A stretch of 64,000 nt of DNA, taken from positions 1 through 64,000 of the forward strand of contig NZ_MSZZ01000059.1 of the NCBI RefSeq assembly GCF_002093975.1, read 5' to 3'. Source of the DNA: Thermoactinospora rubra. Its GTDB lineage: Bacteria > Actinomycetota > Actinomycetes > Streptosporangiales > Streptosporangiaceae. The number at the start of each line of letters is the position of its first letter. Position 1 is the stretch's first letter. The notes under the pieces are model-generated. The model saw only the letters and a program-made list of their open reading frames with translations, was not told the DNA's origin and searched no databases. Below are positions 1 to 6,612 of this stretch, in pieces. The translations under genes and the position numbers were made by a program.

Positions 1-284
1 GCCCATCCCCACCAGGACTTAAGCCTTTGTCAGCAGGCTCTAAGAAGATTTCGACCTGCAGTTGGTAGGCGCGTACTGGACCGTCGACGGACACGGTCGC
101 GTTGCAGGCCGGCTCATGTACGACCAGGACTACGCGGTAGCGCCGCCTATGGGCCAGTGTCGCGCCATAATTCGGCGCAGGCCTGTCCAGCCGGGCGATC
201 GAGCACAAGCTGCAGGACCGGCCACCGCACCGTGGCCAATGAGCCGGCCGACGACTTGCTGAGGGCCCGAACTTCACGGACACC

Positions 285-410
285 CGACCAAACAGGCGAG
301 ACGTGTACCGACCGACCAGCCAATCGCCGCCGTGCCGTAACAATCGACAACCGTCGCCAAATACAGCGGCCCCTCGCGGTGTCAATCTGGGTGATGTCGC
401 CTATCCCGGC
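285..410 (-). pseudogene. IS3-family transposase (orfB) core fragment
   Basis: On the minus strand the translation contains GIGDITQIDTARG followed by degraded sequence with RRRLAGRSV. This matches the integrase-core stretch of IS3-type OrfB proteins (consensus DITQIDTxEGPLYLAxVIDxxSRRLVGWS). Only some 40 codons are recognisable and the reading frame is broken. It is a relic, the first of a dense series of mobile-element fragments at this end of the window. The first 280 bases show nothing else I can name. Confidence 0.5.
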
Positions 411-429
411 ACACCCCTGCGCGAGCTGC

Positions 430-765
430 CCACAGGCGTGTCGTGGACGTGCCGCATCCCGCGCAACGCCGTCCTGGACGAGCTGCCGCCGCACCCGCCG
501 GCGTCGTCAAGAGGCGCGGCCGGCCCCGGGCCAGGGGGGACAGCCTGGGACAAGTCGCCGAACTGGCCGCTACCCGCTCGTGGAAGATTCACCGGCTGCC
601 ACTGCACGACAAGGAGCAGACCGTCCGGATCAGCGAGTTGCGCTGCCTGTGGTACGGCTCGTTCGGCACTCAAGGTGGAACGGGAGCCCGGTTGATCGCA
701 CCCGCACCGGCCACCTCGGTCGGCGCGCCGCGCAAAAGCCGCCGCAAAACCGGGCAAACCCGATC
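430..765 (+). pseudogene. DDE transposase C-terminal fragment (IS701-like)
   Basis: Plus-strand frames give CRIPRNAVLDELPPHP and then, after a frame change, AATRSWKIHRLPLHDKEQTV with ELRCLWYGSFGTQ. This order resembles actinobacterial IS701/IS4-type DDE transposases, in which a charged linker precedes a WYGSF-type strand. The frame changes at least once and no start or terminal repeat is visible, so it is a decayed fragment. Assignment to the exact IS family is uncertain. Confidence 0.4.
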
Positions 766-775
766 TGCTATGACA

Positions 776-1290
776 CTAGGGCCTGTACGGACTTCAGATC
801 TTCAGGCGGGTTGGAGGCTTCGGATCCACACGATGGCTCCGCGTAGATGGAGGCCTGCCAGGTGGCTTTCGGGAGTCTTGTCGAAGCGGAAGCCCGGCCC
901 GCGCCACTGTTTGATCCGGTTGATGCAGCGTTGTGCGGTGTTGCGGTTCTGCGGTGTTGCGCTGCTTGTAGAGATCGGGATCGTGGCCGATGGGGCGGCC
1001 ACCGGCCGAGCCGCGCTTGGTGCGGTGGGCCGCCTGGTCGGCCTTGTCCGGGATGACGGCCTTGATGCGGCGGCGGCGCAGGCAGGCGCAGGCAGGCGCG
1101 GTTGCCGCGGGAGGAGGACGCCGTGTCGGCGGTCACCGGGCCGGGGCGGGTGCGCGGGCGGCCGGCGGGCAGGATGGCGGTCACGTTGCCAGCCTCGCGG
1201 ATTTGGCTGTTTCCGGAACGCCTGCGCGGTGATCCGGGCGTGCGGCACCTCACCCGACGTCCACCGTTCGCGGGGGCCGGCTCCCACAGT
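776..1290 (-). mobile_element. Left IS5-type element remnant, C-terminal part of transposase
   Basis: The minus strand encodes RCINRIKQWRGPGFRFDKT, PESHLAGLHLRGAIVWIRSL and a stop at 802, the classical C-terminus of IS5-family DDE transposases. Upstream residues (RPRTRPGPV..) continue the family pattern with frame breaks, and the N-terminal half is missing. The outer end is CTAGGGCCTGTACGGA at 776-791. A perfect inverse copy of this 16-mer lies at 10842-10857, at the end of a second fragment. The copy carries a short internal repeat (AACACCGCAGAACCGC) where the family has YKQRNTVERC, which disrupts the frame. Confidence 0.7.
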
Positions 1291-1389
1291 CGCGACTTCC
1301 GGTTCGCCCTCAGGCGGTCGCCGGGGTTCCGGCCCTGCGCTTGCCGGTGGGGACGATGAGAACTTCTTGGAGAAGTATCGTGGCCCCGC

Positions 1390-2022
1390 TTACCGGGGGT
1401 CTGCTCCCAGGAGGTGGAGGGCGGTCTTCGCCAGGTGGGTGTCGGTGGCTTCCGAGCGAACGCCTGTGATGCCGGCGCGGAACAGGGCCGCGCCCTCGAT
1501 CAGCATGACGAGGGTCTCCGCCCGGGCGCGGTAGAGATGTTCGGACTGGCCGGGGACAGTGCGGTGGATGATCGAGGCGACGTGGTCGATGTAGTCGCGG
1601 TAGAAGGCGCGGGTGACCGCGGCGATGGCGTCGTCGCGGGCGGCCAGCGCCCAGATCTCGGTGAACAGGCGGGTCAGCCGCTGGTCGGCGTGCTCGGTCA
1701 GCAACGCCATGACCAGCTTGGTCGGATCGCCTTCCAGGGGGGCGTCGGCCGGGGCGTGGGTGACTCTGGCGAGCCGCTCAAGGGAGCGTTGGAGGGCCCG
1801 GGTCAGGACCGCGTGAATCAGATCGGCGCGGGTGGGGAAGTAGTACTGCAGGTGTCCCAGTTGCACCCCGGCGGCGGCGGCGACCGCCCGCATCGACAGT
1901 CGCGCGTTGCCCTGGTCGATCAGGATGCGCTCGGCCACGTCCAGCAGAGCGTGGCGCCGGTCGTCCCCCTTGGGAGTCAACGGTGGTCTGTGCTCCTTCG
2001 AGGTCGGCTGCCTGGCCATCAT
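1390..2022 (-). CDS. TetR-family transcriptional regulator
   Basis: A 210-residue protein with an N-terminal TetR helix-turn-helix: the signature SMRAVAAAAGVQLGHLQYYF (about residues 42-61) is followed by PTRADLIHAVL. The C-terminal ligand domain (80-205) is helical and Ala/Leu-rich, of normal length. Its ATG overlaps the stop of the upstream oxidoreductase gene by ATGA, so the two are translationally coupled in one minus-strand operon. A TetR-type palindrome (3112-3127) sits in the operon promoter, so I infer autorepression. The inducer may be a substrate of the coupled enzyme. Confidence 0.9.
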   Translation of the reverse strand: MMARQPTSKEHRPPLTPKGDDRRHALLDVAERILIDQGNARLSMRAVAAAAGVQLGHLQYYFPTRADLIHAVLTRALQRSLERLARVTHAPADAPLEGDPTKLVMALLTEHADQRLTRLFTEIWALAARDDAIAAVTRAFYRDYIDHVASIIHRTVPGQSEHLYRARAETLVMLIEGAALFRAGITGVRSEATDTHLAKTALHLLGADPR

Positions 2023-3101
2023 GCCGCCGTGGCCGTGGTGTCGGAGTGACGAAGCAGCGCCACGCCCATGTCCCGTAGGAAATCGAGTACCTGCGCGGGC
2101 CGGGGGGTCATCTCGGGAAAGACCACACCCTGGGGGGCCGGGGCGCCGTCGGCACCCAGCACGCGCCGTAGTCCCGCCAGCGCGCCGACCGCGGTGAGAT
2201 GGGCCTGACCGCGAGTGTCGGTGATGGTCACCGCCGTGGTTCGGTCGCCGCGGGTGACATCGACCCGTACCTGTGCGGTGCCGCCATCGCCGGGCGAGTA
2301 CAGCAGGGTTCGGCGCAGCGTGGCGAAGCGATCCCCGCGCCCCCAGCGGAACAAGCCGGTGCGCTTGACAGCCAGCAGCGCCAGCGTGCTGGCGGTCGAG
2401 CTGAACCCGATCCGGGTGATGGCGGTGTCGGCGCCGAGGGTGAGCGGCAGGGTGAACTGCTCGGGGGTGTCGATGCGGGCCACGCAGGTCGGCGTTTCGC
2501 CGATCCGGACGCTGCGGGTGTCGCTGAGCGGCATGACCAGCCGCCGCCGACCGTTCTCGACCACCTCGTAGTCCAGGCCGAGGCGGTCCATGAACTCCAC
2601 TGAGTCGGCCCCGGCCTGGTCGGCCAGGTCCCAGCGGATCGCCACCTCCACCCGGTCGGCCCCGCCCAGTTCGGCGGCCAACGCTGCGGCCACCAGATTG
2701 GTCACCCCGCCCATCCAGCCTGACGACAACAGCACCGGTGCGCTGGGCCGCGCCATGGCCGCCACGGTTGCGGCTCGTTGTAGCCGCCCCGTCCAGCGGG
2801 TGATGTCCACATACGGCACACCTGCGGCGAGCGCGGCGCGCAGCACCCGGTCCTCGGGATCGTTCACCACGCTGACCACGGCCCGCACCGAGGCCGAGAA
2901 CCCCGCTGGGTCGGCCAGATCCCAGCGTCGCACCTCGGCCCCCAGCCGCTCGGCCAGGGCGGCGCCCCGTACGGGGGAACGACCGGTCAACAACAGCGGC
3001 CAGCGCTGGGCCGCCATCGCCGACAGCTCGGCTCCCACGGTGCCGTAGCCCCCGACCAGCAGCACCGGTCCCGTCTCGTCCAGCCGTAGGACATCGCTCA
3101 T
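2019..3101 (-). CDS. Saccharopine dehydrogenase-like NAD(P)-binding oxidoreductase
   Basis: About 360 residues. The N-terminal Rossmann motif VLLVGGYGTVGAELS (GxGxxG variant GGYGTVG) is followed by TGRSPVRGAALAERLG, then a segment on 'VVSVVND.ED..LRAAL..GVPYVDITRW', all typical of saccharopine dehydrogenase/trans-acting enoyl-reductase-like proteins. The substrate is unknown. I chose ATG 3101 over ATG 3119: the -10 TATAAT lies at 3108-3113 on the coding strand, only six bases before ATG 3101, and the operator palindrome covers 3119. The transcript is therefore probably leaderless. It is coupled to the TetR gene by a four-base overlap. Confidence 0.85.
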   Translation of the reverse strand: MSDVLRLDETGPVLLVGGYGTVGAELSAMAAQRWPLLLTGRSPVRGAALAERLGAEVRRWDLADPAGFSASVRAVVSVVNDPEDRVLRAALAAGVPYVDITRWTGRLQRAATVAAMARPSAPVLLSSGWMGGVTNLVAAALAAELGGADRVEVAIRWDLADQAGADSVEFMDRLGLDYEVVENGRRRLVMPLSDTRSVRIGETPTCVARIDTPEQFTLPLTLGADTAITRIGFSSTASTLALLAVKRTGLFRWGRGDRFATLRRTLLYSPGDGGTAQVRVDVTRGDRTTAVTITDTRGQAHLTAVGALAGLRRVLGADGAPAPQGVVFPEMTPRPAQVLDFLRDMGVALLRHSDTTATAA

Positions 3102-3103
3102 GA

Positions 3104-3127
3104 CCACATTATAGGTCATGTGACCTA
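3104..3127 (-). promoter_or_regulatory. Leaderless promoter with TetR-type operator
   Basis: The coding (minus) strand has TATAAT at 3113-3108. A perfect palindrome TAGGTCA-TG-TGACCTA covers 3112-3127, overlapping the first bases of the -10 box and the region just upstream. Binding there would block RNA polymerase. It is the natural site for the TetR protein of the same operon. The -10 to ATG distance of six bases implies a leaderless mRNA, which is common in actinomycetes. Confidence 0.7.
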
Positions 3128-3480
3128 AAGGGCTGACAGCGCTCGCTGGTGACCGCCACGGTCAGGCCGGCGGAGACGCCCATGTCCTGACCTGTCATCC
3201 TCCGGCCGACGCCGATCCGAGCCCCAAGATCCACATCGACCCGCGGCTGTGAGAAGCCATGACCCCTCCCCGCGCACGGAGCCCGGCCATCCTGGCGTCC
3301 ACCGCCCCCGGGGGTGAGCGATCGGCTTGGCATGGTCGTCGGCTGGTTCTCGCCCCTGATGGGATCTCGCCGGCCGCTCTCCTGATGATCGACGTACTGC
3401 TCGGCGTTCGTGCCTGAGGAGCTGGATAGGGGTGGCTTTCGGGGAGAATTGCCGCCGTCATGATGGCGGTTGTGTCCCCA
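3128..3480. other. Intergenic stretch without recognisable gene
   Basis: I find no ORF with family-like residues here on either strand. The stretch lies between the oxidoreductase promoter and a block of gene and IS fragments, and is probably decayed sequence plus upstream promoter DNA. Confidence 0.4.
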
Positions 3481-3489
3481 GGGAACCGG

Positions 3490-3601
3490 CTCTGCGCCTG
3501 GCGCAAGCCACCGTTTTCGCGGTGGTGTGCCTCCTCGTCACCGCGGGCGGACACCTGTTCGTCGGCGGCGCCGCCGTACCGGTCGGGGCGATCTTCGCTT
3601 G
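3490..3601 (+). pseudogene. Fragment of small integral membrane protein
   Basis: In the frame beginning CTGCGCCTG the translation is LRLAQATVFAVVCLLVTAGG followed by HLFVGGAAVPVGAIFA and a stop. It is a single transmembrane helix with the look of the first segment of an actinobacterial multi-pass membrane protein. There is no in-frame ATG or GTG directly upstream, and the remainder is replaced by a transposase fragment. I regard it as a truncated gene rather than a real short protein. Confidence 0.35.
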
Positions 3602-3760
3602 AAGCGCTCGTACGTGCTGTTCGTGATGGAGGTGGCCACTCGGCGCGTACACATCCTGGGCCTGACTCGCGAACCCGACTGGGGCCTGGACGGTCCAGCA
3701 GGCCCGCAACCTACTCATGGACCTTGGGGGGCGGATCGGCTCCTTCCACTTCCCCTCAGG
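3602..3760 (+). pseudogene. Integrase-core (rve) transposase fragment
   Basis: The plus strand reads RLKRSYVLFVMEVATRRVHI followed by LGLTREPD, then after a frameshift QQARNLLMDLGGRIGSF. These residues match the central DDE strand of actinobacterial integrase-core transposases (consensus LYVLFVMEVATRRVHILGVT...WTAQQARNLLMDLG). Both ends are missing. A fragment of what looks like the same transposase type occurs near 19.9 kb on the other strand. Confidence 0.55.
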
Positions 3761-4160
3761 AAGCCGGCGCAGGTGGTGCCTTTCTCATCGGCCAGGACCT
3801 CGGCGTAGGCCAGCCGGGAGTGGTCGTCGATGGCGGTGTGCAGGTAGTCGTAGCTGATGCCGCGGCCGCGAGCCGGTGGGTCCGGCCCGCAGCTCGGCGC
3901 GGGCGGCCAGCACCTGCTGCTCAACCTCGGCCGACGTGCGACGCGGGCAGGTGTGGGGCCCGCTGCGCCGATCGTGCAGCCCGTCCCAGCCCTGCTCCCG
4001 GAAGCGGCGTACGCACCGGTGCCCGCACGGGCGGGAGATACCCAGCTCGGCGGCGACATGCGCGCCACCTGGCTGCAGGCCGTGGCGGCGCCGATCGACA
4101 CCGAGGTCGAACAGCGCCCGCTCAGCGACTATGACGCCCTGCTCACTCGCCCGCCCTGCA
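3730..4160 (-). pseudogene. IS481-type transposase remnant
   Basis: Minus-strand frames contain VAAELGISRPCGHRCVRRFR with EQGWDGLHDRRSGPH (the N-terminal HTH of IS481 transposases). Next comes TCPRRT..VEQQVLAARAELRAGP, and in another frame YDYLHTAIDDHSRLAYAEVL with ADEKGTTCAGFLR (DDE core). At least two frame changes and an internal deletion separate them, so no functional enzyme is made. The remnant abuts the 3' end of the MFS gene. Confidence 0.65.
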
Positions 4161-4173
4161 GGGCGCTCCGGGG

Positions 4174-5400
4174 TCAGCCCACCACCATGGTGGCGATGGC
4201 GGGGCCGAAAGCGGCGCCCAGGAGGTAGGCGAGGTTGAACAGGCCCATCGCCGCGGGCCGTTGGCCGTCCGGCACCGCGGCTGCGGCGCGCGTGGCGAGC
4301 GCCCCCTGCCCCGAGGCGGCGGCGATCGAGGTGAGCGCCTGCGCGACGAGCAGCGTGGCAGCGGCCTGGCCCAGGCTGGCCAGCACGACCCCCGCCCCCG
4401 CCAGGACCGGGAAAAGCCCGGCGAGGACGCGGAACGGCGTCCTGGCGGTCACCGCGATCACCAGGTAGGACGAGAGCCCGCCGAACAGCAGCGGCCACGT
4501 GATGGCCACGCCGACCTGCCCGCCGGTCCAGCCCGTGCGCTCGGCGAGCAGCGGCGGCAGGGCGTACAACATCCCGAAGTTGAGCACCGCCAGCGCGAAC
4601 GCCGTGCCCGCCGAGACCAGGAACACCGGAGCCCGCACCACCGCGGCCGGCACGATCCCGTCCGGCTTGGACCGCAGCCACAGCGCGAACACGATCCCGA
4701 CGGCCACCGCGACGGCTCCGGCGGCCTGCCAGGCGTGCGGCACGAACACCAGCGCGGTGACCAGCGCCGTCAGCAGCACCGCCCCGGGCAGATCGAAGCG
4801 GGCGGCCGACAGCGGGGTGACCGGCCGCCGGCGTAGCGTCGCGGGCACGGCGAGCACGCTCAGCACGGGCAGGGCCAGCGCGGCCCGCCACCCCAGCAGG
4901 CCTGCCACCACATCGCCGACCAGCGGCGAGACGGAGCCGACCGTCGCAAGAGAGGCCGTGACCAGTCCCATCGCGCGGGCCGAGCCGGTGAGGCTCATGG
5001 CTGTCGTGGTGAGCCCGGCCGTGCCGAGCCCTTGCAGGGCGCTTGCCGCCACGAGCCCCGGCAGCGCCGGCGCGGCCAGCGCGAGGAGCGCGCCCAGCAG
5101 CGCCAGCGCGGCACCGGTGACCAGCGCCGTACGAGCTCCGCGGCGGCTCTGCAGGCCCGCCATCAGGGGTGTGCCGACCGCGATGGCCCACCCGAACGCG
5201 GTGACGATCCACGTCACGGCCGCCGTCGTGAGGCCGAGGTCGCGAGCGGCGTCCGGCAGGACGAGCGTGGGCCCGGCTATCCCGAACGACAGCGGCCCTG
5301 CCAGCACCGCCAGCCACGCCGCCGGGACCTGCCCGCCGGGTCCGCCCGGCCGGGCCGGCCCACCGGCACAGGTTTGAGCCATGGTCGAGCCGCCGGTCAT
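4174..5400 (-). CDS. MFS transporter (drug exporter-like)
   Basis: A 408-residue protein with about twelve hydrophobic segments. The first pair surrounds WLAVLAGPLSFGIAGPTLVL, and the cytoplasmic loop GLQSRRGARTALVTG resembles motif A between helices 2 and 3. The sequence is rich in Ala, Leu and Val with Gly-packed helices, as in the DHA family. The ATG at 5400 overlaps the TGA of the ene-reductase (ATGA), so the two genes are co-translated. The likely role is export of a small toxic or electrophilic compound, with the reductase acting on the same class. The substrate is not visible from sequence. Confidence 0.85.
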   Translation of the reverse strand: MTGGSTMAQTCAGGPARPGGPGGQVPAAWLAVLAGPLSFGIAGPTLVLPDAARDLGLTTAAVTWIVTAFGWAIAVGTPLMAGLQSRRGARTALVTGAALALLGALLALAAPALPGLVAASALQGLGTAGLTTTAMSLTGSARAMGLVTASLATVGSVSPLVGDVVAGLLGWRAALALPVLSVLAVPATLRRRPVTPLSAARFDLPGAVLLTALVTALVFVPHAWQAAGAVAVAVGIVFALWLRSKPDGIVPAAVVRAPVFLVSAGTAFALAVLNFGMLYALPPLLAERTGWTGGQVGVAITWPLLFGGLSSYLVIAVTARTPFRVLAGLFPVLAGAGVVLASLGQAAATLLVAQALTSIAAASGQGALATRAAAAVPDGQRPAAMGLFNLAYLLGAAFGPAIATMVVG

Positions 5401-6485
5401 CGGGCGTCTCCCTCCGTCAGTGCCGGGTAGTCGGTGTAGCCGCGGTGATCGCCGCCGTAGAAGGTGGCCGGGTCGGCCTCGGTGTACGGACCGCCTGCCG
5501 CGATCCGGGCGGGCAGGTCGGGGTTGGCCAGCCACAGCCGCCCGTACGCGATCGCGTCGGCGAGACCCGAGCGCAGTGCCTCGAGCCCTTCCTCGACGGT
5601 CGCCGGGTCGTCGCCGCCCCGCGGGTGCGGGTTGAGGATCAGCGTGCCCGGCCACTCGGCGCGCAGCAGCTTGGTGATGTCCCGCGTGTCGTTCTCCGAG
5701 ACATGCAGGTATGCCAAGCCGAGCGGGGCAAGCGCGCGGGCCAGCTCGGTGTAGAGGATCTCCGAGTCGCTCTCGTCGATGCCGTTGTAGGCGATCCTGG
5801 GCGAGATCCGGATCCCGGTGCGGGCAGGTCCAATCGCGTCGGCGACCGCCTGAGCCACCTCCACGGCGAACCTGATGCGCCTGTCCACCGAGCCGCCGTA
5901 GGCATCGGTGCGTCGGTTGGTATTGTCCGACAGGAACTGGTGGATCAGGTATCCGCTCGCGCCGTGCAGCTCGACCCCGTCGAAGTCAGCGTCGATCGCA
6001 TACCGGGCCGCGGCCACGAAGTCCTCGACGGCGCGAGCGATGTCCGCCATGGTCATCTCGCGTGGCGTGGGATGGTCCAGCATGCCGTCGGGGGTATAGA
6101 GCTGCTCGCCCGAGGGGATGGCCGACGGCGCGATGGGCAGCTCGCCGCCGGGATAGAGGATGGGGTGACCGATCCGCCCGGCGTGCATGAGCTGGACGAA
6201 GATACGGCCACCGCGCCGATGCACCTCGCCGGTGACGAGGCGCCAGGCCGCGGCCTGTTCCGGCGAGTGGAGGCCGGGGGTGTCGATGTAGCCCTGTCCG
6301 AGCACGCACGGCTGGGTGCCCTCGGCGATGATCAGCCCCGCGCCGGAGCGCTGGCCGTAGTATTCGGCCGTCAGCTCGCCGACCAGTCCCCCCCTCCGGG
6401 CCCGGCTACGGGTCATCGGCGCCATGACGAGGCGGTTGCGCAGGGTCAGCTCGCCCACGGTCACGGGTTCGAAGAACTCCTTCAT
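5397..6485 (-). CDS. Old yellow enzyme-family alkene reductase
   Basis: A 362-residue FMN enzyme. The N-terminus FFEPVTVGELTLRNRLVMAP with MTRSRA is the OYE start, VELHGASGYLIHQFLSDNTN with RRTDAYGG is the FMN/substrate loop, and DAIAYGRLWLANPDLPAR is the C-terminal phosphate-binding strand. Members use NAD(P)H to reduce activated C=C bonds of enals, enones or nitro compounds (NemA/XenA-like). Where many family members have HGAHGYL, this one has HGASGYL. It is the first gene of a two-gene minus-strand operon with the MFS exporter, and its promoter is shared divergently with the LAL regulator. Confidence 0.9.
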   Translation of the reverse strand: MKEFFEPVTVGELTLRNRLVMAPMTRSRARRGGLVGELTAEYYGQRSGAGLIIAEGTQPCVLGQGYIDTPGLHSPEQAAAWRLVTGEVHRRGGRIFVQLMHAGRIGHPILYPGGELPIAPSAIPSGEQLYTPDGMLDHPTPREMTMADIARAVEDFVAAARYAIDADFDGVELHGASGYLIHQFLSDNTNRRTDAYGGSVDRRIRFAVEVAQAVADAIGPARTGIRISPRIAYNGIDESDSEILYTELARALAPLGLAYLHVSENDTRDITKLLRAEWPGTLILNPHPRGGDDPATVEEGLEALRSGLADAIAYGRLWLANPDLPARIAAGGPYTEADPATFYGGDHRGYTDYPALTEGDAR

Positions 6486-6573
6486 GTCGGTCTCCCTGTG
6501 AGACAGCGAGTGTTGAGGCTGGCACGACCGTATGAACCGGGGATTACGCGGCGAATCGGTAACGTTTCGGGAC

Positions 6574-6600
6574 TTACGTACGGGCGTTGGGCGTACGTAA
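6574..6600. promoter_or_regulatory. Perfect inverted repeat in divergent promoter
   Basis: TTACGTACG (6574-6582), nine-base spacer, CGTACGTAA (6592-6600): perfect nine-base arms. It ends twelve bases before the GTG start of the LAL regulator and lies in the only intergenic region between it and the ene-reductase/exporter operon. It may be the binding site of that regulator or of an unlinked repressor, and could control both directions. Confidence 0.65.
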
Positions 6601-6612
6601 CTACGGAGTGGG

